Below are positions 1-9,822 of a stretch of 64,000 nt of DNA, one piece after another. Origin of the DNA: Porticoccaceae bacterium (GTDB taxonomy: Bacteria > Pseudomonadota > Gammaproteobacteria > Pseudomonadales > Porticoccaceae); contig JABILI010000097.1 of NCBI GenBank assembly GCA_018654575.1, positions 62,001-126,000 of the forward strand, read 5' to 3'. How positions within the stretch are numbered: position 1 is the first letter of the stretch; each line of letters opens with the position of its first letter. The position numbers were made by a program, and so were the translations under genes. The notes under the pieces are model-generated. The model was given only the letters and a program-made list of their open reading frames with translations, ran no database searches and was not told where the DNA came from.

Positions 1-600
1 GGTACGCCTCTGGCCTGGTGGCTGTCACGTAGCCAATGGCGATTTAAGTATATTATCGAAGCCATTATTGCCCTCCCACTTATTTTACCCCCGACGGTGC
101 TAGGCTTTTATTTGCTAATTTCACTGGGCCCCAATGGTCCGATCGGCGGCCTTGTGGCTATGTTAGATGGTGCGCCTTTGGCCTTTACCTTTACCGGACT
201 TGTTATTGGCTCGGTGTTTTATTCTATGCCTTTTGTTGTGCAGCCACTGCAAAATGCCTTTACTGCTGTTGGCCAAAGACCCTTAGAGGTAGCGGCAACA
301 CTTCGCGCATCGCCACTAGACCGATTCTTTACCATTGCAGTCCCCATGGCTAAGCCCGGGTTTATGACTGCGAGTGTGCTGGGCTTCGCTCATACACTTG
401 GAGAATTCGGGGTGGTTTTGATGATTGGCGGCAATATCCCCGGCAGTACACAGGTGGCTTCAATTGCTATTTATGATCATGTCGAGGCACTAGAGTATGG
501 CCAAGCACATTGGTTAGCCGGCAGCCTTTTGCTCTTCTCATTCCTGCTGTTAATTGTTGTTTATGGTGCTAATCGTCGCTATACCGTGGCACAACCATGA
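1..600 (+). CDS. modB: Molybdate ABC transporter permease ModB (5' partial)
   Basis: Inner-membrane permease of the molybdate (possibly tungstate) importer, passing the oxyanion from the periplasmic ModA protein into the cytoplasm. The reading frame is open from base 1, so the N-terminus lies outside the window; about 199 residues remain. Visible are hydrophobic segments and the cytoplasmic coupling loop of ABC permeases, with [15 protein letters not shown] followed by a conserved G-rich stretch ([17 protein letters not shown]) typical of ModB. The stop overlaps the start of modC by four bases (ATGA), so the two are translationally coupled. modA is expected upstream, outside the window. Identity is firm from the loop motif and the adjoining modC. 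Confidence 0.9.
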   Translation, partial: GTPLAWWLSRSQWRFKYIIEAIIALPLILPPTVLGFYLLISLGPNGPIGGLVAMLDGAPLAFTFTGLVIGSVFYSMPFVVQPLQNAFTAVGQRPLEVAATLRASPLDRFFTIAVPMAKPGFMTASVLGFAHTLGEFGVVLMIGGNIPGSTQVASIAIYDHVEALEYGQAHWLAGSLLLFSFLLLIVVYGANRRYTVAQP

Positions 601-1664
601 CCATAGCCGTGCGCTTTAATATTCAACGTGGTGAGTTTGCTCTCAACATCGACACTGTTATCCCTGATACCGGGGTGACAGCCATATTCGGCCCCTCAGG
701 GAGCGGTAAAACAACGCTTTTAAGGGCTATTGCAGGATTAGAGCATAGCGAGGATGGCTACCTTAAAGTAGGTGACATTCTATGGCAGGGAAATAAAACA
801 TTTTTGCCGGCACACCAACGTAAAGTCGGTTATGTTTTTCAAGAGCCTAGCCTGTTCAGCCATCTCGATGTGCAAGGTAATATCAACTATGGCCTGAAAC
901 GTGCACAAGATGGTTCTGCTGCTGCGGTCCTACAGCAAGCCATCACCCTGCTTGGTCTTGAGCACTTGCTCAAACGTATGCCGTGGCAATTATCCGGCGG
1001 TGAACAACAGCGTGTTGCTATCGCACGTGCAATGGCCGCGAGCCCTTCAATGTTGCTACTGGATGAGCCCTTGGCGGCATTGGGAGATGAGCAAAAAACA
1101 GCCATATTGCCGTACCTTGAATCCGTTTATAAAACACTGGATATCCCAGTGCTCTATGTCAGTCATTCCCGTGACGAAGTCGCTCGGTTAGCCGACCATA
1201 TGTTGCTGCTTGATCATGGCGAGATAAAAGCCTCCGGTAAAATAAGTGACATTTTTACGGCTTTGGATTTACCGCTGGCTCATCAATCCCATGCTGAAAG
1301 CATTATTGAAGCTACCGTATCGTCCTATGACGAAGAATTTGGTTTAGCCGCGATGACATTTTTAGGCGGTCAATTTCTAGTGGCAGCCGAACCTTTAATA
1401 GTCGGCGCAAAAGTTCGCTTGCAGGTGCTCGCTCGGGATGTCAGCATTACTCTCGAGCAGCAAAAAAATACCAGTATTCTCAATATTATTCCTGTCACCA
1501 TCGATAAGATTGTAAAAGAAACTAAGTCTCAGATGACGGTACGATTATTTGCCGAAGAAACCGCTCTGCTATCCAGAATTAGCTGTAAATCAGCTTATGA
1601 TCTAAATCTTAAAGAAGGTGATAAGGTTTTTGCCCAAGTTAAAACTGCGGCTTTACTGACCTAA
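597..1664 (+). CDS. modC: Molybdate ABC transporter ATP-binding protein ModC
   Basis: ATPase that powers molybdate import with ModB. The 355 residues show Walker A ([10 protein letters not shown], about 31-40), the ABC signature LSGGEQQRV (about 132-140) and Walker B ([11 protein letters not shown]) in the usual order. A C-terminal region from about 290 has the size and position of the TOBE/Mop molybdate-binding domain that separates ModC from other ABC ATPases. The length fits the family (about 350). The ATG overlaps the modB stop as ATGA. Sulfate or iron transport ATPases are alternatives, but the ModB neighbour and the Mop-like tail favour molybdate. Confidence 0.92.
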   Translation: MTIAVRFNIQRGEFALNIDTVIPDTGVTAIFGPSGSGKTTLLRAIAGLEHSEDGYLKVGDILWQGNKTFLPAHQRKVGYVFQEPSLFSHLDVQGNINYGLKRAQDGSAAAVLQQAITLLGLEHLLKRMPWQLSGGEQQRVAIARAMAASPSMLLLDEPLAALGDEQKTAILPYLESVYKTLDIPVLYVSHSRDEVARLADHMLLLDHGEIKASGKISDIFTALDLPLAHQSHAESIIEATVSSYDEEFGLAAMTFLGGQFLVAAEPLIVGAKVRLQVLARDVSITLEQQKNTSILNIIPVTIDKIVKETKSQMTVRLFAEETALLSRISCKSAYDLNLKEGDKVFAQVKTAALLT

Positions 1665-1684
1665 CATTAAATAACGAGGCTTTA

Positions 1685-3046
1685 ATGGAACAACCTAATC
1701 AGCTTAAAAATCAGTTCCATCTCTTTAGTCAAAGACGGTTTCTGCCATTTTTTATTACCCAATTTCTCGGCGCGCTCAACGATAATCTGTTTAAAAATGC
1801 GCTCTTAGTGATTGTCGTCAGTACCGCAGCAGCGGGCTCAGATAGCAGCACTAACTTTACCACCAACTTTGCGGTTGGTTTATTTATCCTGCCCTTTTTC
1901 CTTTTCTCTACGACGGCTGGCCAATTGGCGGATACCTATGACAAAGCAATGTTGATGCGCAGAGTTAAATTAGCTGAAATTTTTATTATGCTAGCTGGCA
2001 GTTACGCTCTGGTGACGCTGAATTTTAATTTCATGCTGATCATCTTATTTTTGCTGGGTACCCAATCAGCATTTTTTGGCCCGGCAAAATATTCTCTCAT
2101 CCCTCAGCATTTAAACGATGACGAGCTATTAGCCGGTAATGCACAGATCAGCATGGGGACGTTTGGATCTATTTTGCTGGGTACCTTGATTGGTGGATGG
2201 ATGGTAACGCTCGAAAATGGCATTACCATGTTAAGCGTGCTCATTGTGCTTGTCTCTCTAGTCGGCTGGATTAGTAGCCGAGAGATCCCAGAGGCCCCTT
2301 CAGAAAATCCTGGTCAAAAGTTACGGCTAAATCCATTTACCGAAACAGCGGGCAACTTTCGTATGGCCCGGGAGAACCGCACGGTGTTTTACTGCATTCT
2401 AGCGATTTCTTGGTTTTGGCTCTATGGTGGTTGCTTTCTAACCCAGGTGCCCAACTACACAATTACGATATTAAATGGGCATCCCCGCCTAATTTCCATT
2501 TTACTCGGCGCCTTCATTGTTGGCGTCGCTATTGGCTCCTTACTCTGTAACCGGTTATCTAAAGGCGCTGTCGAACCAGGTCTCGTGCCCTTGGGCGCTC
2601 TCGGTTTAAGTGTCTTTGCCTTTGACCTGAGCTTTACTTCCATCGCCTATCAGCAAGCAAATGCGTCTTTCGCCGACATAATGCCAGGCCAGTTCTTAAG
2701 CCTAAGCGGCGGGACCCATATTCTCATCGACTTAGTGATGATTGGTATGTTTGGTGGTTTCTTTATCGTGCCTCTGAACTCAATGGTTCAGCAGCGCACT
2801 GCTGGCAATAAGCGGGCGCGCGTTCTCTCAGTAAATGCTATTATTAATGCCGCATTTATGGTCGGTGGCAGTCTACTAGGTATGTTTTTCCTAAGCTTTT
2901 TGGGCTGGAGTATTATGGAGTTTTTCATTACTGTAGCCATCATGAATATAATGGTGGTTGGGATGATATTCATTCGAGTACCTGAGTTTTTTTCAAGGTT
3001 TATACTCTGGTCCTCGAACCGGTTTAAACTGCACTCTAATCGCTAA
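1685..3046 (+). CDS. MFS transporter, LplT-like (lysophospholipid flippase family)
   Basis: Probable inner-membrane carrier of the major facilitator superfamily, 453 residues with about twelve hydrophobic segments. The N-terminal motif FLPFFITQFLGALNDNLFKNAL is characteristic of the LplT subgroup, which in Escherichia coli flips lysophospholipids inward for re-acylation by Aas. In many bacteria this domain is fused to, or followed by, an acyltransferase/acyl-ACP synthetase; here it stands alone between modC (20 bases upstream) and a symporter gene. Substrate is therefore uncertain. ATG start is preceded by the purine-rich sequence AACGAGGC. Confidence 0.75.
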   Translation: MEQPNQLKNQFHLFSQRRFLPFFITQFLGALNDNLFKNALLVIVVSTAAAGSDSSTNFTTNFAVGLFILPFFLFSTTAGQLADTYDKAMLMRRVKLAEIFIMLAGSYALVTLNFNFMLIILFLLGTQSAFFGPAKYSLIPQHLNDDELLAGNAQISMGTFGSILLGTLIGGWMVTLENGITMLSVLIVLVSLVGWISSREIPEAPSENPGQKLRLNPFTETAGNFRMARENRTVFYCILAISWFWLYGGCFLTQVPNYTITILNGHPRLISILLGAFIVGVAIGSLLCNRLSKGAVEPGLVPLGALGLSVFAFDLSFTSIAYQQANASFADIMPGQFLSLSGGTHILIDLVMIGMFGGFFIVPLNSMVQQRTAGNKRARVLSVNAIINAAFMVGGSLLGMFFLSFLGWSIMEFFITVAIMNIMVVGMIFIRVPEFFSRFILWSSNRFKLHSNR

Positions 3047-3065
3047 CACGGAGTTCTAAGCGCAC

Positions 3066-4349
3066 ATGCAACTTTCATCAAAAATTCTATTGGGAATGGT
3101 CCTCGGCATAATGCTAGGTTTAGTGCTAAATGCGCTAGGCGGTGCTGATCCTGCCCAAACACCGCTTATTGCTTGGTTTGTAGATAATATTTTTGATGTG
3201 ATTGGTAAGATTTTCGTCATCTCTTTAAAGTTGCTAGTAGTTCCACTGGTATTTTTCTCCCTGGTGTGCGGTTCTGCCTCTATGGGTGAGGACGTCAAGA
3301 TGGGGCAAGTAGCCTTAAAAACCATAGCCCTCTACTTAGTAACAACCGCCATTGCAGTAAGTCTTGCTCTGACTATCGCCAACATCGTCGATCCTGGCGT
3401 AGGCATCAATACAGCTGAAGCGGCTAATTATGTCGCTAAAGCAGCACCATCCTTTAAAGACGTCTTTATTGGGATTTTCCCCTCTAATCCTTTTCAGGCC
3501 ATGGTTGAGGGTAACATGCTACAAGTTATTGTCTTCGCCATTTTAGTAGGTGTCGCCATATTACAGGCTGGAGATTCTGGAAAAACCGTTTTGCGCGGTT
3601 GCCAGATGATTAGCGATGTTATTATGCGCATGGTGGCTATTTTGATGAATCTGGCGCCCTATGGTGTGTTTTGCCTATTGGCAAAATTATTTACTAGTCA
3701 AGGCTTCTCCGCCATTATTAATCTTGCTCTGTATTTTGGCACGATAGTGTTCGTTCTATTTCTCCATGCCAGTGTTGTGTATACCAGTATATTTTCATTA
3801 CTTACCCAGCTAAATCCTTTAACCCTATTCAAAAACATGCGCCCGGCACTCTTGTTTGCTTTTAGCACTTCATCTAGTAATGCAACGATGCCAATCACCC
3901 TAAACGTGGCTCGAACAAGAGTCGGCGCACACAACTCAATTGCTTCGTTTACTATCCCTTTAGGGGCAACAGTCAATATGGATGGCACCGCAATTATGCA
4001 AGGTATTGCAACCGTCTTTATCGCTCAGGCTTATGGCCTTGACCTGGCTATGAGTGAGTACCTGGCAGTTGTTGCGACCGCCACCTTAGCTTCTATCGGC
4101 ACGGCAGGTGTGCCGGGTGTAGGGTTAATTACCTTAGCAATGGTCTTGCAGCAAGTTGGTCTACCTGTCGAGGGTATTGGCTTGATTATCGGTGTTGATC
4201 GCCTACTGGATATGATGCGAACGGTTGTCAATGTCTCGGGAGACGGCATGGTAACTGCAGTAGTAGCCGATAGCGAAGGTCTATTAGACCGAGATATGTT
4301 TAATGATTTGTCGGATCAGGACGATCACCAAAAAGCCAACGCCAGCTAA
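3066..4349 (+). CDS. Dicarboxylate/amino acid:cation symporter (DAACS family)
   Basis: Secondary transporter of the glutamate/aspartate/C4-dicarboxylate family (GltP/DctA-like), importing acidic substrates with Na+ or H+. The 427 residues contain the family hallmarks: a serine-rich re-entrant loop (FSTSSSNATMPIT, about 270-282) and GATVNMDGTAI (about 302-312), where NMDGT coordinates cation and substrate, plus a second hairpin with GTAGVPGVG. Length is normal (400-440). It is 19 bases after the MFS gene, and GGAG lies upstream of the ATG. Choice between glutamate, aspartate and dicarboxylates cannot be made from sequence alone. Confidence 0.88.
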   Translation: MQLSSKILLGMVLGIMLGLVLNALGGADPAQTPLIAWFVDNIFDVIGKIFVISLKLLVVPLVFFSLVCGSASMGEDVKMGQVALKTIALYLVTTAIAVSLALTIANIVDPGVGINTAEAANYVAKAAPSFKDVFIGIFPSNPFQAMVEGNMLQVIVFAILVGVAILQAGDSGKTVLRGCQMISDVIMRMVAILMNLAPYGVFCLLAKLFTSQGFSAIINLALYFGTIVFVLFLHASVVYTSIFSLLTQLNPLTLFKNMRPALLFAFSTSSSNATMPITLNVARTRVGAHNSIASFTIPLGATVNMDGTAIMQGIATVFIAQAYGLDLAMSEYLAVVATATLASIGTAGVPGVGLITLAMVLQQVGLPVEGIGLIIGVDRLLDMMRTVVNVSGDGMVTAVVADSEGLLDRDMFNDLSDQDDHQKANAS

Positions 4350-4410
4350 AACAATCCATTGCCGGTTTTTTAACGTATTTCTAGTATAAAAATACGTTAG
4401 CTCTGGCGTT
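4338..4410. repeat. Nested inverted repeats after the DAACS symporter gene
   Basis: Two inverted repeats overlap here. The inner pair is TAACGTATTT (4371-4380) and AAATACGTTA (4390-4399), a perfect 10-bp stem with a 9-base loop. The outer pair is AACGCCAGCTAA (4338-4349, including the stop codon) and TTAGCTCTGGCGTT (4397-4410), matching apart from a two-base bulge. The right arms share three bases, so the two hairpins are alternatives. There is no T-run after either, so it is not a classical intrinsic terminator. The rest of the gap to 4555 holds nothing recognised. Confidence 0.6.
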
Positions 4411-4555
4411 CTGGTCTCTTAGGCATTAAAGTCCTCAAACTTCGTCAACCATGCGGCCTCTGGTGCGTTTTATCCCAGATAATAGTAATTTATGTGTGGC
4501 TTTTGTCTAGGCCCATAGAAAGTCAAAATGTACTCAATTTAAAGGTTACCCATTA

Positions 4556-5764
4556 ATGTCATTGTTAAGTCGCAAGGAACTGATCGCAGTATGCGCTTTA
4601 ATCGCAGGGCTATTAATAATAGTCTCACTCTACTATTTCAGCCCTAAACCTCAGCGCACACCGCTGGCACCTAAACCAGCACTTTCAGTTCAGGTTATGA
4701 CGATCTCGCCTTCGCCTATTGCCGTGACCATTCGCTCTCAGGGCACAGTCGCACCAAAACGCGAAATTGACTTAGTTTCTCAGGTCGCTGGACGAGTCCT
4801 TTCAACTGCTGATCAATATGCCAACGGTGGGTTTTTTAAGGCCGGAGAGCAGCTCATGCAGATTGAGCCGGAAGATTATGAATTTTCGGTTACTCGGGCA
4901 AAAGCCCAGGTGGCTAAAGCTGCTGAACTGGTCGCCCTGGAGCAAGGGCGCTCGCGACAAGCCAAACGTGAATGGCGAGATCTCAAGGATACAACAGCAA
5001 ACGCTCTTTTTTTGCGGCAACCACAGCTAAACTCAGCAAAGGCAGGGCTTGAATCGGCACAAGCCGATCTAAAGAAGGCGCAACTGGACCTTGCGCGCAC
5101 CGGGATTAGCGCGCCCTTTCGCGGTCGCATTCGACAGACATTTGCTAACCTTGGACAATACGTTAATCCCGGAGCCCGAATCGCGAAGGTTTATAGCACT
5201 GATGTCGTAGAAGTGCGCCTGCCGCTGTCCGATCGAGAAGCCGCATTAGTTAAACTGCCCGTGAATTTCGAAGACAACAAAACCATTTACTATCCTAGCG
5301 TTACTCTGCGCAGTAGAGTCGGTGATCAAGTTTATGAGTGGCAAGGTAAGATCGTTCGAACCGACGCTTCAATTGATGTAAAAAGCAGAATGACCTATGC
5401 AGTGGCGGAGGTAGAGAACCCTTTTAAATCAAATATTTCAGGTAACAGGCCACCCTTAAATATCGGACTTTTTGTTGAAGCTGAAATTACAGGGAAAACC
5501 ATTACGGATGCAGTAACTATTCCAAAGACCGCCGTGTATCGAGGCAATGAGATTCTCATCCTGAATAAAGACAATGAAATCCACTATCAGTTAGTTTCGG
5601 TCGTTCAGACCCAAGCTAATAGCATAACCGCCGTTGGTCTTACTCCTGGTATGCGCATTGTTTCTTCTCGTATCCCCCTAGCCATCAATGGCATGAAAGT
5701 TTCGCCTCAGAAAGGGGTCTTGGCCAAAAGCCAAAATCCCGATACTGAGGAACCAATACTTTGA
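4556..5764 (+). CDS. RND efflux transporter, periplasmic adaptor subunit
   Basis: Membrane-fusion protein linking an inner-membrane RND pump to an outer-membrane channel. The 402 residues begin with one N-terminal membrane anchor (about 10-28). A barrel-sandwich (biotinyl-lipoyl-like) half-motif follows (SQVAGRVL near 75-82), then an alpha-helical hairpin rich in Ala, Gln and Lys (about 115-180), the returning half (ISAPFRGRI), and a beta-barrel plus membrane-proximal domain. It overlaps the pump gene by four bases at its stop, so the two form an operon. No TolC-like gene is nearby, so the outer channel must be encoded elsewhere. Substrate is unknown. Confidence 0.9.
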   Translation: MSLLSRKELIAVCALIAGLLIIVSLYYFSPKPQRTPLAPKPALSVQVMTISPSPIAVTIRSQGTVAPKREIDLVSQVAGRVLSTADQYANGGFFKAGEQLMQIEPEDYEFSVTRAKAQVAKAAELVALEQGRSRQAKREWRDLKDTTANALFLRQPQLNSAKAGLESAQADLKKAQLDLARTGISAPFRGRIRQTFANLGQYVNPGARIAKVYSTDVVEVRLPLSDREAALVKLPVNFEDNKTIYYPSVTLRSRVGDQVYEWQGKIVRTDASIDVKSRMTYAVAEVENPFKSNISGNRPPLNIGLFVEAEITGKTITDAVTIPKTAVYRGNEILILNKDNEIHYQLVSVVQTQANSITAVGLTPGMRIVSSRIPLAINGMKVSPQKGVLAKSQNPDTEEPIL

Positions 5765-8700
5765 ATGCGTCCATTCGGTGGTTTGTAAACAACCCAGTTG
5801 CGGCTAACCTATTGATGTTCTTAATTTTAATCGGTGGTTTTTTTGGTGCCTACGGCATTGGGAAAGAGGTTTTTCCCTCCATATCGGTGAATTATATTAC
5901 CGTCAACATGCCCTACCCTGGAGCAGGCCCAAAAGAAGTTGAAGAACAAATTGTGGTGCGTATTGAGGAAGCCATTTATAACCTAGAAGGTATCAAAAGT
6001 TTATCATCAGAAGCGCGTAAAGGTCGCGGATCTGTGACGGTCGAGGTTGACACAAATTATGAAATGACAAAAATGCTTAACGACATAAAGAGTCGTATCG
6101 ATGCTATCACCACCTTTCCTGGAGACGCTGAACGGCCTATTGTGACTGAATTGGTTGAGCGCGAGGAGGTCATCAGAATTGCTCTGTTTGGCGATGCCGA
6201 GGAGCGCGTGCTGAAAGAATATGGCGAGCGTATTCGTGATGATCTTGCCGCCATGCGCGATATTGATTTTGTTGAGGTCTGGGGTGTTCGGCAACCTCAG
6301 GTCGACATAGAGCTATCTGAGATTGATATGCGTCGCTATGGGCTTTCTTTTAACGATGTTGTCACCGCAATTCGTCGTACCTCCCTGAATTTACCCGCAG
6401 GGACGATCCGCGCCGATAGTGGTGATATTCAGGTACAAACGCGCGGACAGGCCTACTACGAAGACGACTTTAACAAAATTATCGTGACTAGCCGCGGTGA
6501 CGGAACAGAGATTACCATTGGCGATGTGGCGGTCGTTAAAGACACGTTTGAAGAGCGCAATTCGCTGACCCGGTTTAATGGTAAAACGTCGATTTTCCTT
6601 GCTATCAGCGTGGGTGAAGATCCCGACGTGATGGCAACTACCAGAGCAGTTAAGAACTATGTCGCAACCGGTGCCTCATTTTTGCCCGACGAGCTTCAAA
6701 TGGATACCTGGTTAGACTTTTCAGTGCTGTTTGAGGGACGCCTATCGCTGCTCACCAAGAATGCCATAGGCGGTTTAATCCTGGTCTTTATTATATTGAT
6801 GCTGTTCCTCAGCCCGCAGCTAGCACTTTGGGTGGCCTTAGGTATCGGTGTTGCCTACATGGGTGCGCTCTGGATTTTACCAGGGGTCGGTTTGACAATA
6901 AATATGCTATCAATGTTTTCATTCCTGTTGATTTTAGGGATTATTGTGGATGATGCGATTATCGTTGGTGAAAGTATTTTTCGTCACCAAGAAGAGGGAT
7001 ATGACCGTTTTACGGCTGCGCAATTCGGCGCTCAGGCAGTTTCAAAGCCCGTATTTCTAGCGGTGCTAAGCACTATGATTTTCTTCTCCCCTATCTTCTT
7101 TCTACCTGGACTATGGGCGAAATTACTCTGGGCGATACCTTCTATAACAGTTATTGCTCTAGGCTTTTCATTAATCGAGTCACTGTGGATTTTGCCCTCA
7201 CACCTGGCGCAAATGAAACCTGAGAAAGAAAGAACCGCAGAATTAGGCACATTGTACAAGGCACGCCTGTGGTGTGCCTCCAGCTTGAAGCGGGTAGGTC
7301 AAAATGTATTCCGGCCTCTACTTGAAAAAGCATTGCGCTGGCATAGCTTAACGCTGGTATTATTCTTGTTAGCCTTCGTCCTATCGCTCACGCTCGTCGG
7401 GGCGGGCTATGTTAGGCAGGTCCAAATGCCGAATGTTGCCTCAGACTTCATTAGGATGCGCTTGGAGATGCCAGACGGTCACTCTAAAGAAGCTAAGTTA
7501 GAAATCATAAAGCGAGCAGAGCGAGCGTCAACGCAACTTGCTGGAGATCCCGAGATTCAAGAAGTAATTGTGACTGACCGTCTGATCGCCAATCAACTAT
7601 CGTTCATGTGGGGAGATACCCTTCGCCTAATGATCGAGCTCAGCCCCGAGGTAAGCGGTGAAATAGAACCAAAACTAGTGGCTGAACGATGGCAGTATCA
7701 TATGGGACCAGTGCCAGAGGCTAAAAAGATTGATATGGATATAACTCTGGGACCTCCCCAGTCTCAATTTTCTATGTCACTAACGGCATCCAATGTCGAA
7801 CAGCTCGCAGAAGCCGCACAATTTTTAAAGCATCAACTAGAGCAGTTGCCCGGCACCAGAAATATCCGTGACGACTTACATTCTGGGCGCGAAGATATTG
7901 ACATTAGTTTGCTCCCTAACGCGGACAGTCTTGGCGTTAGTCTTTCCCAAGTGGCCACGCAAGTGCGCCAGGGCTTTTATGGCGCCGAAGCCCAGAGAGT
8001 GCCGCGCGGCCGCGATGATGTGCGCGTGATGGTGCGTTACCCAAAAAATGCTAGATCGCAGGTAGATACACTTGCAGATATGCGTATTCGAACAGCAAGT
8101 GGCGCAGAGGTGCCCTTTTACTCCGTAGCAGAAGCTAGTTACGTGCCCGGATATTCTAGGATCAAGCGCAACGACCGGGAGCGAAGTATTGTGATCAGTG
8201 CTCTGCCTTCCACCGGCAAGCTAACTGTAAGTGAGATAGCTGACATCATGTATGGCGATGTTGCCGAGGAGATGCAGCTGTTATTTCCTGAGGTATCGAT
8301 TAAAAAAGATGGTCAAATCGAAGATCAAGAAGAATTTAACCGTGCGGCGCTTAAGCTCTTTGGTCTAGCCATTTTGCTGATTTATTCTCTCATGGCAATC
8401 GAATTTAAATCATATCTAAAACCCCTGGGGGTTTTATCGGCAATTCCTTTCGGAATTATGGGAGCTATTTTCGGGCATCTCTTGATGGGCTTAGACTTCA
8501 GCTTGCTTTCACTGGTAGGAGTGTTGGCGGTATCTGGGGTGGTCGTCAATGATAATCTAGTACTGATAGATCGAATTATTCAGCTGCGCGAAGAGGGAGA
8601 AGATGTTTATACGGCCCTGGTCAGAGGCAGTGTTGATCGATTCAGGCCCATTATTCTAACCTCACTGACAACGTTTATTGGGCTTACTCCGATTTTATTC

Positions 8701-8874
8701 GAAACCAGCGTACAGGCTCAGTTTCTTATTCCAATGGTCGCGTCTCTCGCTTTCGGAGTGTTATTTGCTACGACAGTAACATTGCTATTTGTGCCTTGTC
8801 TTTACATGGCTGGAGCCAGTTTTAAGCAAAAGATAATGGGTAATGGTCTGAATGCTGATACCTTGGTTAATTAA
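5761..8874 (+). CDS. RND efflux transporter permease subunit (AcrB/MexF-like)
   Basis: Proton-driven inner-membrane pump of the resistance-nodulation-division superfamily, 1037 residues, normal for AcrB-type proteins. It starts with a TM1 (about 12-30) and a periplasmic porter domain (PYPGAGPKEVEEQ). TM4 carries the paired acidic residues of the proton relay (IIVDDAIIVGES, D397-D398). The second half repeats the layout with VVVNDNLVLIDRI in TM10. The C-terminus ends in a short cytoplasmic tail. The TTG start overlaps the adaptor stop region. Export of hydrophobic or amphiphilic compounds is known for the family; the particular substrate cannot be inferred. Confidence 0.93.
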   Translation: MNASIRWFVNNPVAANLLMFLILIGGFFGAYGIGKEVFPSISVNYITVNMPYPGAGPKEVEEQIVVRIEEAIYNLEGIKSLSSEARKGRGSVTVEVDTNYEMTKMLNDIKSRIDAITTFPGDAERPIVTELVEREEVIRIALFGDAEERVLKEYGERIRDDLAAMRDIDFVEVWGVRQPQVDIELSEIDMRRYGLSFNDVVTAIRRTSLNLPAGTIRADSGDIQVQTRGQAYYEDDFNKIIVTSRGDGTEITIGDVAVVKDTFEERNSLTRFNGKTSIFLAISVGEDPDVMATTRAVKNYVATGASFLPDELQMDTWLDFSVLFEGRLSLLTKNAIGGLILVFIILMLFLSPQLALWVALGIGVAYMGALWILPGVGLTINMLSMFSFLLILGIIVDDAIIVGESIFRHQEEGYDRFTAAQFGAQAVSKPVFLAVLSTMIFFSPIFFLPGLWAKLLWAIPSITVIALGFSLIESLWILPSHLAQMKPEKERTAELGTLYKARLWCASSLKRVGQNVFRPLLEKALRWHSLTLVLFLLAFVLSLTLVGAGYVRQVQMPNVASDFIRMRLEMPDGHSKEAKLEIIKRAERASTQLAGDPEIQEVIVTDRLIANQLSFMWGDTLRLMIELSPEVSGEIEPKLVAERWQYHMGPVPEAKKIDMDITLGPPQSQFSMSLTASNVEQLAEAAQFLKHQLEQLPGTRNIRDDLHSGREDIDISLLPNADSLGVSLSQVATQVRQGFYGAEAQRVPRGRDDVRVMVRYPKNARSQVDTLADMRIRTASGAEVPFYSVAEASYVPGYSRIKRNDRERSIVISALPSTGKLTVSEIADIMYGDVAEEMQLLFPEVSIKKDGQIEDQEEFNRAALKLFGLAILLIYSLMAIEFKSYLKPLGVLSAIPFGIMGAIFGHLLMGLDFSLLSLVGVLAVSGVVVNDNLVLIDRIIQLREEGEDVYTALVRGSVDRFRPIILTSLTTFIGLTPILFETSVQAQFLIPMVASLAFGVLFATTVTLLFVPCLYMAGASFKQKIMGNGLNADTLVN

Positions 8875-8878
8875 GTCT

Positions 8879-9463
8879 TTAGTAATATGCAGTGGCTGAT
8901 GTGGTCAGCACTAGAGCTGAGGCAACTTCTTCGCGCTTAACCACACCACAGAGCTGCTCAACAAGCTCCAGAGAAAAATCTATGGCCGTGGCAGGGCCCT
9001 GGCTGGTTACACATTTCCCGTCTACCACAACGCGAGATTCAACGTCCACCTCTTTAGCTAATAAAGACTGATGGAACTTCGGATGGCAGGTAGCTGTTCT
9101 ATCCCCCAAGAATCCTTTTGCCCCCAGCACTAGGGCTGGGGCCGCGCAGATGGCAGCGAACAACTTGTCACCAGACACTTGTTGTCGAAGTAACTTGTCA
9201 AGCCTGTCGCAACCAGCCAAAGCCTCTGATCCAGTCACACCGCCTGGAAGTGCAATCAAATCCCACGACTGCCCGACACAGTCTTCAACAGCGCAATCAG
9301 CAACAATACAAGTCCCTCTAGCCGCGGTTATTTTCAATTCTGATTGTTCGCTAACACTGGCAACAGTGACATCTACGCCGGCTCGCCGTAGCAGATCGAT
9401 GATCGTTACAGCTTCGATTTCTTCAGTTCCGTCTGCAATGGGAACTAAGGCTTGCTTGCTCAT
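8879..9463 (-). CDS. DJ-1/YajL family protein
   Basis: Cytoplasmic protein of the DJ-1/PfpI superfamily, 194 residues. Family members act as glyoxalase III-type or redox chaperone/deglycase enzymes; exact activity is debated. The nucleophile elbow AAICAAPALVL puts the conserved cysteine at residue 106, the same number as in human DJ-1, and the acidic partner is in DGTEEIEAV (about E15-E17). The His following in TCHPKF fits the family. The ATG at 9461-9463 is preceded by GGGG on the minus strand. It ends four bases from the stop of the convergent RND pump gene and is divergent from the small gene at 9539. Confidence 0.88.
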   Translation of the reverse strand: MSKQALVPIADGTEEIEAVTIIDLLRRAGVDVTVASVSEQSELKITAARGTCIVADCAVEDCVGQSWDLIALPGGVTGSEALAGCDRLDKLLRQQVSGDKLFAAICAAPALVLGAKGFLGDRTATCHPKFHQSLLAKEVDVESRVVVDGKCVTSQGPATAIDFSLELVEQLCGVVKREEVASALVLTTSATAYY

Positions 9464-9538
9464 TTTTTTCCCCTTTTTATTCAGTATATGTATGGGTTAC
9501 ACTGTGCCCGAAAACCACAGGTCTGTCACGGAGATAGC

Positions 9539-9808
9539 ATGAAAACTTACGCTCTGCAGACGCAGAATAATGACATCCTCGACAAGGAATTTCAGTGGAC
9601 GTCAGAAATTGTTGCCAAGCATATTTTTACTACTCCCCATAGAGATATAGCGCTTAATCAACTAGTTGAGCTCAATGCCAAAGATGCTAGTTTAAGGGCT
9701 GAGGTTGTTGAGTATGAATTGGGGCCGAACGGAGTGCCGCTGCTATCAGCTGACGCTATCAGTAAAGAACAGATCGCAGCAAACACTGACCAATCCAGCG
9801 CTGCTTAA
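9539..9808 (+). CDS. Small conserved-looking hypothetical protein, 89 aa
   Basis: Unrecognised 89-residue protein. The frame is open from 9452, but ATG at 9539, preceded by CGGAGA at a proper distance, is the better start; the upstream codons overlap the DJ-1 gene's leader. The protein is hydrophilic and acidic, predicted helical in the middle (HRDIALNQLVELNAKDASLRAEVVEY), with no signal peptide or membrane segment. It ends 14 bases before gshA and points the same way, so both may share a transcript. Codon use looks like its neighbours. Function is unknown. Confidence 0.65.
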   Translation: MKTYALQTQNNDILDKEFQWTSEIVAKHIFTTPHRDIALNQLVELNAKDASLRAEVVEYELGPNGVPLLSADAISKEQIAANTDQSSAA

Positions 9809-9822
9809 TAGGGGATAGCCAT

